Below, in pieces: positions 44,850-54,822 of a DNA stretch of 64,000 bases. The translations under genes and the position numbers were made by a program. The notes beneath the pieces were generated by a model, which made no database searches, had not been told where the DNA came from, and worked only from the letters and a program-made list of their open reading frames with translations. The first letter of the stretch is position 1, and every line of letters starts with the position of its first letter. Source of the DNA: Scytonema tolypothrichoides VB-61278 (GTDB lineage Bacteria > Cyanobacteriota > Cyanobacteriia > Cyanobacteriales > Nostocaceae); NCBI RefSeq assembly GCF_000828085.3, contig NZ_JXCA02000031.1:3858-67857 (forward strand), given 5' to 3'.

Positions 44850-46925
44850 ATGCTTGATTTTTTTTTAAATTTCATTGCATCAGAACAGTTTATCCCCCAC
44901 GGGCACTGTTACTTATGGCAACCTGCATTAGTATGGCTGCATATTATCTCAGATTCTCTCATAACGCTTGCTTATTATTCAATTCCAATCATATTGGTTT
45001 ATTTTGTTCGTAAGCGGCAAGATTTGCCTTTCATCTCGATATTTTTTCTCTTTGGAACTTTTATTGTCGCGTGCGGTAGCACTCATATAATGGAGATTTG
45101 GACGCTTTGGCATCCAACCTACTGGTTGTCAGGGTTTATAAAAGCTTTCACTGCAATAGTATCACTTTATACAGCATCGGAATTAGTGCTGATAATGCCT
45201 AAAGCACTTGCTCTGCCTAGTCCCGCACAACTTGAAGCAGTAAACATTGAACTACGAAATCAAATTGCACAACGCCAAAAAGCAGAGTCAGCTTTACAAA
45301 AGGCTAACGACGAGCTAGAAGCAAGGGTAAAAACTCGTACTTTAGAACTCGCCACAGCTAACGAAGAATTACAACGCCAAATCCATGAACGCCAGCAAAT
45401 AGAGGTAGAAAAAAGCGAGAGTGAAGAGCGCTTCCGAGCTACATTTCATTCAGCAGCTGTCGGTATCGTCCATGTCCGCATGAATGGAAGGTGGCTACTG
45501 GTTAATCAAAAGCTATGCGACATTGTTGGCTATACACACGAGGAGTTACTGGAGCTGACTTTTCAAGATATTACACATCCCGATGACCTTGATGTTGACT
45601 TGGAGTACATTCGTCAAATGTTAGCTGGGGAAATTGAAACTTACTCAATGGAGAAGCGCTATATCTGCAAAGATAATTCTCACGTTTGGATTTATCTTAC
45701 TGTCTCTCTAGTAAGAAACCCAAACGGAGAGCCAAAGTATTTTATTGGTATTATCAATGATATTACAGAGAAGAAAAAACTTGAAGCTCAGTTTCTCCGC
45801 ACACAACGATTAGAGAGTATTGGCACTCTCGCCAGTGGTATTGCTCATGATTTAAACAATGTCTTCACGCCAATTCTTGCTTTAACTCAACTCCTCCGGA
45901 ATATAAAACTCTCAGATGAGAAAAAGCAGAAATTATTAACAACAGTGGAAGTCAGCGCCAAACGAGGAGCAGCTTTGGTTAAGCAGGTTCTACAGTTTGC
46001 GCGAGGAATTGAAAGTCAACGCACAACTGTTCAACTTAGGGATTTACTTGAGGAATTTCAGCAAATCACTTTTGAGACGTTTCCCAAATTCATTGAAATT
46101 TGCTCAAATATCTCACCAGATATTGGGTTCGTTTTAGGAGATGCTACTCAACTGGAACAGATTTTTATGAACCTTTGTGTGAATGCTCGTGATGCTATGC
46201 CTAATGGTGGTGTATTGAGTATTTCTGCAGAGAATATTTTTATTGATGAAAATTTTGTCAGGATGAATCCTGATGCTAGTGTTGGTGCCCACATTGTAGT
46301 TACTGTATCAGATACAGGCATGGGTATTCCTTCAGAAATAATGGACAAAATTTTTGAGCCATTTTTTACGACTAAAGAGGTGGGCAGTGGCACAGGATTA
46401 GGTCTGTCAACAGTATTTGGAATCACTAAAAACCACGGCGGTTTTATTAAAGTGTATAGCGAGGTGGGACGAGGAACCCAATTTAAGGTGTACTTGCCAG
46501 CATTAGAAGGAAGCGTTTCCCAACCCGTAGAAGATATTGAGCTATTTACAGGTAATGGAGAATTAATTCTGTTTGTCGATGACGAACTTGCTATTCAAGA
46601 GATTAGCAAGACCTTACTGCTAACACATAACTACAAGGTTCTTACTGCTTGTAATGGAATTGAGGCACTCGCACTGTATACCCAACATCGACAAAAAATC
46701 AATGTAGTCGTGATGGATATAATGATGCCATCTTTAAATGGCATAGACACTATCCGGGCTTTACAAAAAATTAATCCATCAGTAAAAATTATTACTATAA
46801 GTGGACTAGAATTTAATAAAAAGATAGCTGAAACTTTTGAGCATGCTGCTCAAGCGTTTTTGTTGAAGCCTTACACAATCCAGCAATTATTAAAAACCTT
46901 GCATTCAGTATTGAGTATTAAATAA
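44850..46925 (+). CDS. Ethylene-receptor-like hybrid histidine kinase
   Basis: 691 residues. Residues 1-130 carry three membrane helices matching the ethylene-binding domain of ETR1-type receptors: SDSLITLAYYSIPIIL and FIVACGSTHIMEIW, in which Cys75 and His79 correspond to the copper ligands of ETR1 (Cys65/His69). A coiled coil (145-190) and a PAS domain (about 195-310, with a PAC tail) follow. The kinase core has IGTLASGIAHDLNNVFTPIL (phospho-acceptor His), VCVNARDAMPNGG-like N box, SDTGMGIP and GTGLGLSTVFG. A C-terminal receiver has VDDELAIQ and Asp in VVVMDIMMPSLNG. Cyanobacteria such as Synechocystis have functional ethylene sensors, so this is a strong candidate. No output-domain partner is adjacent. 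Confidence 0.9.
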   Translation: MLDFFLNFIASEQFIPHGHCYLWQPALVWLHIISDSLITLAYYSIPIILVYFVRKRQDLPFISIFFLFGTFIVACGSTHIMEIWTLWHPTYWLSGFIKAFTAIVSLYTASELVLIMPKALALPSPAQLEAVNIELRNQIAQRQKAESALQKANDELEARVKTRTLELATANEELQRQIHERQQIEVEKSESEERFRATFHSAAVGIVHVRMNGRWLLVNQKLCDIVGYTHEELLELTFQDITHPDDLDVDLEYIRQMLAGEIETYSMEKRYICKDNSHVWIYLTVSLVRNPNGEPKYFIGIINDITEKKKLEAQFLRTQRLESIGTLASGIAHDLNNVFTPILALTQLLRNIKLSDEKKQKLLTTVEVSAKRGAALVKQVLQFARGIESQRTTVQLRDLLEEFQQITFETFPKFIEICSNISPDIGFVLGDATQLEQIFMNLCVNARDAMPNGGVLSISAENIFIDENFVRMNPDASVGAHIVVTVSDTGMGIPSEIMDKIFEPFFTTKEVGSGTGLGLSTVFGITKNHGGFIKVYSEVGRGTQFKVYLPALEGSVSQPVEDIELFTGNGELILFVDDELAIQEISKTLLLTHNYKVLTACNGIEALALYTQHRQKINVVVMDIMMPSLNGIDTIRALQKINPSVKIITISGLEFNKKIAETFEHAAQAFLLKPYTIQQLLKTLHSVLSIK

Positions 46926-47283
46926 GTTTAGTATTACAGTTTTAGTACCTGGGCAGTAAACGGTGTTGTGAGTCGAATCAAGCCTATCATCAAACCAGCT
47001 CAATTCCAACTTGCCTAGTACGCTGAAGGGAATGCGAGATCATGACGAGGTTCTACAGCACTATATAGATGTAGCCCAAAATCTTTGGCAAGTTGTTCAC
47101 AGACTTTCACTACCCGTATACAAAATTGTGTGCATTTACCCATACTTTAACCAAATTGTGCATCCTAACGTAACCAAAAGTAAATCTTAAGTCGGGTGCG
47201 TTAGGCGCTTTTCACATGTTTTTCGTGACAAATCATATGGAAAGGGTGGGCTTAACACACTCTACAAGAATTTTATTTTTACT
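46926..47283. other. Non-coding interval
   Basis: 358 bp between two convergent genes. I see no feature. Confidence 0.4.
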
Positions 47284-47553
47284 TTATAAATAACCTCTAA
47301 TAAACGAGTAATTGCTATCATCTGCGTAATAAGACTTGTAAACCGTGATACTTAAGTAAGGGTCGTTAATAGCTACGGAAGTCTCAGTATCTAACAGCAA
47401 TTCCGTCTTTTCTTCTGTCAATTGAGACACTGTGTTTTTGTTGACATCACTTAGGTTAGCAGCATCACTCAAATCTGTAAGAGCCTGGTTTTGACCTTTA
47501 GCTCCATAAGTGATAATTTCTTGGACTAGATCAGATTTATTATTAAACTTCAT
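47284..47553 (-). CDS. Small hypothetical protein
   Basis: 89 residues: MKFNNKSDLVQEIITYGAKG, then NQALTDLSDAANLSDVN and a Tyr-rich C-terminus (ITVYKSYYADDSNYSFIRGYL region). I do not recognise the family. A short charged N-terminus and a variable C-terminus without Cys resemble a leader/core arrangement of a peptide precursor, but no maturation gene is nearby, so this is weak. The ATG start lacks a strong ribosome-binding site. Confidence 0.4.
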   Translation of the reverse strand: MKFNNKSDLVQEIITYGAKGQNQALTDLSDAANLSDVNKNTVSQLTEEKTELLLDTETSVAINDPYLSITVYKSYYADDSNYSFIRGYL

Positions 47554-48689
47554 ATTCTCTAGAACCTACGCATTGTCAAAAAAACGATTATGTGAATTGA
47601 GCCAAATCTCGACTTTTAACTATTGTTCAGATGCATGACTTGATCTCAATTAGAACCTTTCTCTTAAGAATATGTATAAAATGTGAGGAAGTTGTGAGGA
47701 AGTGGAGAGGGTTTTGCAAATTTTTTGAACAAAAACCCGTGAAGTTTGCAGTTTAGTTTATCCACATAATCCTCTATTTGTACAGTGCGTAAGTTCTAGG
47801 TAAGTCTTTCTCTTGACTCGAGAACGCTTGAATCCCCGTCATTTCATCAATACACACTGTTCATTCGCAATCATCCGCACGCTCAATTGCTGTGATATAT
47901 AGATTAGATATGTTTTGAGCTTTGGCATCAAATTCGTTACCCTTGGGGGCGAGTCAAGCAGTAGCGACTAGGAGTGTGGTTTGATTTGATCGAATTCTAA
48001 CAATCGTCCCACATGGCGCGGCGATATACTTTTGACAATAGCTTGTTTTTCCATTAGTACGTCGGGCGCGTAAATAGAGCAACCACTATGGGAACGGCCA
48101 CGCCTTACGGTGAGTCCAGCGCTGCGGGAGGGTCTCCCTCCGCAGGCGACTGGCGAACCCGGAGGGCTATCGGGTATGCCTGCTTTCGCTTGACGGCTTT
48201 GCGCTTACACCAGAGCAAGCCTGAGCGAAACAAGGACTCATGCGGGCTGGATTCACCATTTAAAATCTCTAAAAAGCCCATTCCATAATACTTTTGACTT
48301 ATTACCTTCAATGCGGTACTTGCGCCTTGCGGTGCTAGTCTTCAAATTTACCATTCCAATAATAAAAGAATACAATAGCAACAAGAGATTGGATTCAGCC
48401 TATCGTTACCTATTGCTGAACATATATCGTCGGACATAGAGCATGTCTAAGTATTCAGGAACTATCTTACAATATTTGCGTCATATATATCCTTCGTTAC
48501 TTTTTATAAAAGCAGATGAACGCTATAAGAATTAAAGAGGAACAGTTGCACCTTCTTAGCGTCGCACAAGTCACTTTCCACTTGGAATATGCCTACTGAT
48601 AGGTTTAAAAAGAACCAGAAACAATCTCAGTAACAGCACGTCTCTTACATTCAGAAAAAAAAACAAAAGGACTTTACAAGGACTTTACT
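47554..48689. other. Non-coding interval with a GC-rich palindromic repeat
   Basis: A GC-rich repeat lies at about 48085-48195 (CTTACGGTGAGTCCAGCGC, GGGAGGGTCTCCCTCCGCA) and is related to the one at 24100-24200. The last 200 bp probably hold the promoter of the secreted-protein gene at 48690. Frames over the repeat have no family match. Confidence 0.5.
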
Positions 48690-49379
48690 ATGAGTCAATT
48701 TCATCGTTGGAAAACAGGAACTGCTGCACTCATGGCAATGGCAATAACAACAGGCACCATTGCACCCATGTTTCTGTTTACTCCTGCTTCTGCACAAGTG
48801 ATCTTTAATGGTCGAAGAACACAAACACCAACAGGAAAAGTTTCAATTCCTGCTGGATTTACAATGCCAATCACATATGACAAAGATAAAATTGTTGTCA
48901 CTCCTGATGAAACGACACGTATAAAGCTGAGAGTGGCAAAAAACCTTGTAGACAGTTCACGAAATGTCTTAGTCCCTGAAGGAAGTGAAATTGAAGGACA
49001 ATTGCAACCAATCACCAGAAATGGTGAAAAAGGGACTTATTTTGTCGCTCAAGACTTAATACTTCCTAATGGTGAACGACAATCTATTAATGCAACTTCT
49101 CGTGTCATCACCAGAAAGCAAGAAATTAGTAAAGGAGGTAGAACAGATAAAATCATCCAAGATGCTGCGATTGGTGCAGGTGCGGCTAGTGTGATTTCAC
49201 TGATAACAGGTGACCGCCAAATTCAAGCGATCGAACCTATAATTGGTGCTGGTGCAGGTGCAGCAGCAAGTGTTTTACTGCGGCGCAAAAAGGCTGAAGT
49301 TATCGTTATTGAACCCCAAAAAGGAGATTTGGATCTCACACTGCGCTCTAGTTTGTTTGTATCCCGTGGCTACTACTAG
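48690..49379 (+). CDS. Secreted protein with an envelope-associated C-terminal domain
   Basis: 229 residues with a signal peptide (ALMAMAITTGTIAPMFLFTP, cleavage near ASAQ). The rest (about 50-229) is a conserved domain with beta-rich PAGFTMPITYDKDKIVV, PEGSEIEGQLQPI and a Gly-rich hydrophobic stretch (AAIGAGAASVISLITGD) followed by LLRRKKAEVIVI. The same domain forms the C-terminal half of the SLH protein at 50.2 kb, so the two are paralogues, one without SLH repeats. The domain recalls secreted TrbI/VirB10-like barrel proteins of cyanobacteria, but I cannot assign a role beyond an envelope location. Confidence 0.75.
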   Translation: MSQFHRWKTGTAALMAMAITTGTIAPMFLFTPASAQVIFNGRRTQTPTGKVSIPAGFTMPITYDKDKIVVTPDETTRIKLRVAKNLVDSSRNVLVPEGSEIEGQLQPITRNGEKGTYFVAQDLILPNGERQSINATSRVITRKQEISKGGRTDKIIQDAAIGAGAASVISLITGDRQIQAIEPIIGAGAGAAASVLLRRKKAEVIVIEPQKGDLDLTLRSSLFVSRGYY

Positions 49380-50234
49380 GCTTATCCTTATTTAGGTCGT
49401 GAGTTCCATCTGTTTTCAGTACAAGTGCTCCAAAGGGGCAAGGTGCTTTACCCCATCGCCCTCACACTACCAAGGGGCTGCCAGAAGAGCAACCCCTCCT
49501 CTTTCTGGAAAGGAAGATAAAGCAAGTCAGCAATTCAAAGTCAAATCCGGAAGAAAACAACCTGCTAGTAAGTTGTCTAGCTTCTAGTTGTATGCAATTG
49601 AAATGCGACAAAAATGAGGATATTGCGTGTGATTGGGCAAAGCCGCGATATCGCTTATTGTAATTTATGTAAAATGTATCATTTTTCCGCAACTATTTTA
49701 TCGCTCGCACGTCTTACGACTCCATAGAAATCAGGAGCATGCCAATTTTCCAAAAGTCTTCGTTCGCCACTTTCAAAGCAGGGTGCCCTCTGGGCTTAAC
49801 AATTCAAAATTCCAAATTCAAAATTAAAGACCCTGTGAATTTATACATTTGGGATGCTTTTGAGAAATCTTCTTGGCGAAAAATTTAGGAAAATAAATAA
49901 ACTCATGCGCATCTACCGTTGCGTCTTTATTTGTTAATACTCTCATGAGTCATTTGTTATTACAAATAACTCATGACTAATGACAAACGAGAAGCCGCAC
50001 AAATTAGTGTGCAAATTTTAGGCGTGATTCGTTATGAACTGAATAAAATCCCAAGGGCAAAAGAAAGAAGAAAGATGAAAAATGAAGTTATTCACACTTC
50101 ATTCTTAATTTTTTAATAGACTCTTTGGCTGAACAAAAGTATTAACCAGAACAAAGTGTTTTGGAACCTTTTCAGTCAAATGTAGTCTATGTTACTAACA
50201 GAAAATAGCAGGTTGTGTGGGGAGCAAGAATAAA
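49380..50234. other. Non-coding interval
   Basis: About 850 bp with no convincing frame. A near-palindrome of CACTACCAAGGGGCTGCC and GCAACCCCTCC-type runs lies around 49465-49505. It separates two paralogous secreted-protein genes and must hold the promoter of the second. Confidence 0.45.
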
Positions 50235-51506
50235 ATGTTTGGTCACTTTCGTTGGCAATCTGGATGTGCTGCATTCATGATTTTGGGCATCACAACAGGA
50301 ACTATCGCACCTCTGGTGATACCCACAGCATCTTTTGCCCAAACAAGTTTTATTGACGTTCAATCTAACTATTGGGCTGCAGAATTTATTGGACAACTGG
50401 CACAGCGAGGTATCATTGCTGGCTTTCCAGATGGCAGTTTCCGCCCAGAACAAGCAGTCACACGTGCTCAATTTGCTGCCATGATTGGCAAAGCTTTCCG
50501 AAAAGCGCCAGAACGGCAGGCAGTCAGATTTGACGATGTACCAAGCAGCTACTGGGCATCAAGTGCGATTCAGGATGCATATACCACTGGTTTCTTATCT
50601 GGATATCCTGGCAATCGTTTTGAGCCTAACCAAAATATTCCTCGCGAACAGGTTTTAGTTTCTCTGTCTAGCGGTTTAGACTACAAAGTTAGCGGTAATA
50701 CCGAGAGCATTCTACAATCTTACGACGACACCAATAACATTTCTGGCTATGCCCGTAGCCCTGTTGCTGCAGCTACTAGCAAACAAATTGTCGTCAACTA
50801 CCCTAATATTAAATTCTTAAATCCGAAAGTAACTGCGACTCGGGCACAAGTTGCAGCTTTTATCTACCAAGCACTAGTGAGTTCCAATCAAGCCTCAGCA
50901 ATTAACTCACCCTATATTGTCGCTCTTGGCGAGCCTACTCCTACTCCTACTCCTACTCCATCAAAACCAGTAGCGGTGACAATTCCTGAAGGAACTGTTA
51001 TTCCCATAAGGTACGAAAAAGCAGAAAAAATTCTTGTGACTAAGGAGGAAGTAGCTCCTTTAACCCTCACCGTAGCACAAAACGTTGTCACTGATAAAGG
51101 AACCTTGGTCATTCCAGCGGGCAGTCAGGTGGTTGGTGAACTGCGTCCCGTCAAAGACAAGAACGGTTCTCAATTTGTCGCTCAAAAACTCATCTTAACC
51201 AACAATGGTCAAGAATATCCAATCAATGCGACAACTGACGTGATTACCAAGATCGAAACCGTCAAAAAGGGCATCAATACAAAAACAATTCTTAGGAATA
51301 CTGCATTTGGTGCAGGTGCAGCAGCAGCAGTTTCAATTGTGACTGGCGATAAGGCTATTAGTGCTGGAGAAGTTCTAGGCGGGGCTGCGATTGGTGGATT
51401 GGTTGGTCTGTTTTTTGGTAAGAAGAGTGTCGACTTAATCGCCATTGATCCACAGACCGACCTACAAATGACTATTGGTCAGAACTTTCAGGTTTCGTTG
51501 AAATAG
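50235..51506 (+). CDS. SLH-domain secreted protein
   Basis: About 423 residues from ATG 50235 (MFGHFRWQSG); an upstream in-frame start at 50217 is less likely. A signal peptide (AAFMILGITTGTIAPLV to ASFAQ) precedes three S-layer homology repeats: FIDVQSNYWAAEFIGQLAQR, then VRFDDVPSSYWASSAIQDAY, and a weaker third (YARSPVAAATSKQIVVNYPN), which anchor proteins to peptidoglycan-linked polymers. After a PTPTPTPTPSKP linker, the C-terminal domain (about 255-423) repeats the paralogous domain of the 48.7-kb gene. The SLH part suggests the domain is held near the cell wall. Confidence 0.85.
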   Translation: MFGHFRWQSGCAAFMILGITTGTIAPLVIPTASFAQTSFIDVQSNYWAAEFIGQLAQRGIIAGFPDGSFRPEQAVTRAQFAAMIGKAFRKAPERQAVRFDDVPSSYWASSAIQDAYTTGFLSGYPGNRFEPNQNIPREQVLVSLSSGLDYKVSGNTESILQSYDDTNNISGYARSPVAAATSKQIVVNYPNIKFLNPKVTATRAQVAAFIYQALVSSNQASAINSPYIVALGEPTPTPTPTPSKPVAVTIPEGTVIPIRYEKAEKILVTKEEVAPLTLTVAQNVVTDKGTLVIPAGSQVVGELRPVKDKNGSQFVAQKLILTNNGQEYPINATTDVITKIETVKKGINTKTILRNTAFGAGAAAAVSIVTGDKAISAGEVLGGAAIGGLVGLFFGKKSVDLIAIDPQTDLQMTIGQNFQVSLK

Positions 51507-51547
51507 TTAGTAGTCAGGACTGACCATGTAGTAACATCAGTTTAGAA

Positions 51548-51569
51548 TCCTGGTTTTGAAAAACCAGGA
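51548..51569. terminator. Hairpin after the SLH gene
   Basis: TCCTGGTTTT and AAAACCAGGA form a perfect 10-bp stem with a 2-nt loop. It lies between the SLH gene and the convergent kinase gene and may terminate either, although no long T tract follows. Confidence 0.5.
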
Positions 51570-51633
51570 AAGTTCAATTAGAATTCTTGCCCATTCATTG
51601 CAGGGAAAGTTTGGCTACTCCAAAATGTCTAAG

Positions 51634-53064
51634 TTAACGATGAGCAATAGGTAACCAAATAATAAAAGTCGTTCCTGGTGTATCAGGTGATGTTCTAAGC
51701 GAAGTCAAAGCAGGGCTGAAAACTTGTATTTCGCCCTGCATTTGTTCTATTAGCTGTTTGGCAATTGATAATCCCAATCCTGTACCAGGAATTTCCGTTT
51801 GAGCTTGAACACCTCGGTAATGACGCTCTCCAAGATGCTCTAAATCTTGTAGCGGAATACCAGGACCTGTGTCACTGATGGCAATTCCCTGAAAATGAGG
51901 TTTTTCTTGTCTGGTCTGGATCAAAATCTTGCCGCCAGTGGGAGTGTATTTTAAAGCATTGTCAATGATATTGCTGAGTACTTCTCGTAATGCTTTGGTG
52001 TTAGCGCGTACCAGAGGTAAGTTAGGGGGAATTTCGGATATAAGTTGCAAATTTCTTTCTTGAGCAATGGCTCTGGCTGATACTAGCAATGGTTCTAATA
52101 TATCTGGTATGGAACAATTAACTTCTTTCTCTCCTGCACCGGGCAACAAGAGTGGCGCTATAAAGTCTTTTTGTACGTTTGCTTCCACAAGGACTTCTTT
52201 TTGCGGTAGCGTTAATGGTTCTAAATCTTCTGTTGTCAAGTCAATAACTTCATCCAAGTGTTGCAACAATTCTTTGAGGCGATCGCTTTCCCGCACAATA
52301 CTAGTAGCTACCTCGCGGTTAGCATCTCCCGGTCGCAGTCGTTTCTGCAACAGTTTGCCAAAGGTACGCAATGCTGTTAGTGGGTTGCGAAGCTGGTGCA
52401 ATAAATTATCTAGTAAATCTTGCTGTTTTTCTTGAAAAATTTGTTGTTGCTGCAATTGCTGGTGCAACCATGCTCGACGCTGATCCAAAATACACGCAAG
52501 GGATAGTGTTTGGGCAATTCGTTCTATTTGACTTTTTTCTTGTTCATTCCATACTCGGTCTTCTCTGACTGTGACGAGCAACCCCATCATCACATCTTCA
52601 TGAACAAGAGGTAAAACAATTTGGTCGCCCTTTAATAAATATTCCTCTTCCTCTGTTGAATGGGGTGGCGCTGTATTTCCTGTCGCAGTTTCTCGTGATG
52701 GTGCGGGAAAGTCCTCTGCTGCTTTCAATAACCTTCGGTGATTGCGGTTATGTTTCTGTTTAAACACACCACCCGTACGAGAATGTGGTGTTTTATTCAA
52801 GGTGACGGAAGCTGAACGATACGAAGCCCAGTTAGGATTTGAGATAGGTATTGAGGTGGGCAATACCAAAGCACTAGCTAAGTGCTGTTCCACTGTTGTT
52901 TCTGGATAAACGACCACAGGAATGAGCTTGGCTTCACTTGTCGAAGCCTCTATCAATTCTTGCGTTAAATAAACAACGCTCAAAGATGCTTCCAGCCCTT
53001 GGGCTAACAGTGCCAATTGCTCTCGGCATAGAGCAACAAACTCAGAACTGGCAGACATTAACAT
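51634..53064 (-). CDS. Soluble sensor histidine kinase with a GAF-like N-terminus
   Basis: 476 residues. Residues 1-200 are GAF-like with a low-complexity insertion (about 85-145); KGDQIVLPLVHEDVMMGLLV and IERIAQTLSLACILDQRRAW fit a GAF. HisKA: phospho-acceptor His in LLDNLLHQLRNPLTALRTFG. The HATPase has N box VLSNIIDNALKYTP, G1 ISDTGPGIP, F and G2 GTGLGLSIAKQL. There is no membrane helix and no adjacent response regulator, so it is an orphan kinase. It is convergent with the SLH gene and divergent from the DUF3155 gene. Confidence 0.9.
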   Translation of the reverse strand: MLMSASSEFVALCREQLALLAQGLEASLSVVYLTQELIEASTSEAKLIPVVVYPETTVEQHLASALVLPTSIPISNPNWASYRSASVTLNKTPHSRTGGVFKQKHNRNHRRLLKAAEDFPAPSRETATGNTAPPHSTEEEEYLLKGDQIVLPLVHEDVMMGLLVTVREDRVWNEQEKSQIERIAQTLSLACILDQRRAWLHQQLQQQQIFQEKQQDLLDNLLHQLRNPLTALRTFGKLLQKRLRPGDANREVATSIVRESDRLKELLQHLDEVIDLTTEDLEPLTLPQKEVLVEANVQKDFIAPLLLPGAGEKEVNCSIPDILEPLLVSARAIAQERNLQLISEIPPNLPLVRANTKALREVLSNIIDNALKYTPTGGKILIQTRQEKPHFQGIAISDTGPGIPLQDLEHLGERHYRGVQAQTEIPGTGLGLSIAKQLIEQMQGEIQVFSPALTSLRTSPDTPGTTFIIWLPIAHR

Positions 53065-53323
53065 TTCTCAGCCCTTGTTTAAAATGACAGACTATACGGA
53101 CGAAAAGGAACAAAAGTTGGCTTTTCCCATTTAACAAAGCTTAACTGAATCTTGCAACTAACAGTTCGTTCCAAGGAATTATATTGTTCAACGCTTCTGG
53201 TTTTTATACCAAAAAATAAATTAACCTCATTGTATCAAAAGGTTAAAAACTATTGATTTTTTCAACTAGAACTTTTATAATTACGACGGATTTTGTAGCT
53301 ATCACTACAATCTATCGCTTGTT

Positions 53324-53331
53324 AGAGGAGG
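53324..53331 (+). promoter_or_regulatory. Strong ribosome-binding site of the DUF3155 gene
   Basis: AGAGGAGG ends 9 nt before a TTG codon (53341) that opens the frame. This supports TTG as the start. Confidence 0.7.
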
Positions 53332-53340
53332 TAAGGAAGG

Positions 53341-53658
53341 TTGGCAAGGAGACGTAAGAGGAAAAGTCGTCGTCGCCAAGAAGGACGGCGAATTCTAGAG
53401 CATGTGCCTCAATTTAGTATTGAAAGCGGTGAAGATAAGCCTGTGACAGCAGCTAGAAAATTCATTCAAGCTGAAGGGATCTTGCCACCCGCTTTGCTAC
53501 TTGTAAAGCGAAACGAACACACAACAGACCGTTATTTCTGGGCTGAAAAGGGGCTGTTTGGAGCTCAATATGTTGAAGAGAATCACTTTTTATTTCCGAG
53601 CCTGAGGGTACTCGAAGCCCCTCCAGGTCAGGAATCACTGGCTGTTGCTAGTCGTTGA
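53341..53658 (+). CDS. DUF3155-family cyanobacterial protein
   Basis: 105 residues starting at TTG with a strong ribosome-binding site. A highly basic N-terminus (ARRRKRKSRRRQEGRRILE) is followed by the DUF3155 core: FSIESGEDKPVTAARKFIQA, ILPPALLLVKRNEHTTDRYF and FWAEKGLFGAQYVEENHFLF. The family is restricted to cyanobacteria and has no known role. The basic arm suggests binding to nucleic acid or acidic membranes. The kinase gene is divergent, 276 bp away. Confidence 0.85.
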   Translation: MARRRKRKSRRRQEGRRILEHVPQFSIESGEDKPVTAARKFIQAEGILPPALLLVKRNEHTTDRYFWAEKGLFGAQYVEENHFLFPSLRVLEAPPGQESLAVASR

Positions 53659-54237
53659 ACTAACATATGGCGATCATAGAGTTTGAATTTGGCTCATGAC
53701 AACCATTAACAACCAAAATTGCTAGTTTTTTTTTTAGTTTCATTTTTTTTTAAGAATGTAGCTCACTTGCCAGTGTTAAGCTAGCAGTTTTGTCTTTAAG
53801 ACCATCAACTCTAATCAAACTTTCTTTGTGTTTGTATGAGTTGAGTATTAGGTGTGAAAACGTACGTGGGAGTGAGGATACAGCGAACCCGTTCTGATCA
53901 AAGCTTTGGCACGCAGGTTCAAGCGATATCGCTTTTTTCTACAACTTGTGGAAAATAGCTACAGATCTGGAGTCGTTTTACCTCCTCTCTCTATTCCATT
54001 TGTTATTCTGAAAAGTTATAAAATCATATGTCAGTCTGGACTCAAACTAGTCACTGAAAGATACTTATAAAAAAATGCGGAAGCTTAAAAGCAAGGAAGT
54101 ACCCTTCGACTACGCCCCTTCGCCTACGCTCAGGGCGAGTCAGGGCAAGCCGTATCGTGGATACGAATGAAAGCTATAAGAGGTATAGCTTACGGTACAG
54201 CATAAGAGTGTAAGACTAAGAATAGAAAGAATAACAG
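53659..54237. other. Non-coding interval
   Basis: About 580 bp with no coding frame. A GC-rich stretch with CTTCGACTACGCCCCTTCGC near 54108-54150 belongs to the dispersed repeat type. I see no RNA. Confidence 0.45.
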
Positions 54238-54768
54238 CTATTCACAACTTTTTAATCCCAACGTCCTCCGTAACTCTATGATTTCATCTCGATGGGCTGT
54301 TAGTGTTATTTGAGTTGGAGAGTGTTGGTCGCTTTGGGCTGCTTCCACCTTCAGCGACACTTTCTCAAGTTTGCCAGCTTTCTTCCAATAAAAAACACCA
54401 CTCAAAGGTGAAAGCAGCACCATCCCAAGAAATACTGTACTCAGGTTGGGAAAAAGTAGCGACAAAACCAGTGATAGACACAGAAGACCGACAGCTGCTA
54501 AAAGTGTTAAAAACACAGCTAAAAACCAGCTTGGTCTAACAATGCCTTCAAAAGTCACCTGGTTTTGTTTTGGGTCGACCGCTGCTACTCGGTAAGACCG
54601 TGTTTGAAAATACTCCCTTAATTGAGGCATTAAAGTAGCTTCGTCTTGCTCGCAAACCAGTTGTGTGGTTTGTGTACGATCTTTGGTAGAGGCACGAATA
54701 AAGAAAAATAGCCCGACCGATAATAAAAAAGTGAGCAGCAACGTGGATGGTAGAGTAGCAGTATCCAT
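54238..54768 (-). CDS. CCB1-like cofactor-assembly protein for cytochrome b6f
   Basis: 176 residues with an N-terminal helix (about 7-25), a basic/acidic middle region and two adjacent helices (about 82-125: FLAVFLTLLAAVGLLCLSLV, LSLLFPNLSTVFLGMVLLSP), then a soluble C-terminus with ITLTAHRDEIIELRRTLGL. This order fits the DUF3529/CCB1 family, which helps attach heme c(i) to cytochrome b6 on the stromal side. That assignment rests on pattern and memory, not on catalytic residues. It lies 54 bp downstream of the PadR gene on the same strand. Confidence 0.7.
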   Translation of the reverse strand: MDTATLPSTLLLTFLLSVGLFFFIRASTKDRTQTTQLVCEQDEATLMPQLREYFQTRSYRVAAVDPKQNQVTFEGIVRPSWFLAVFLTLLAAVGLLCLSLVLSLLFPNLSTVFLGMVLLSPLSGVFYWKKAGKLEKVSLKVEAAQSDQHSPTQITLTAHRDEIIELRRTLGLKSCE

Positions 54769-54822
54769 AAACTAGATTATGAGGGTTTCACAGGAGGTGA
54801 TTTATTCATTATCAATTATTCG

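Noticed and set aside
48088-48311. Frames on both strands at 48.1-48.3 kb
   Set aside because: They cover a GC-rich dispersed repeat and have no family resemblance.
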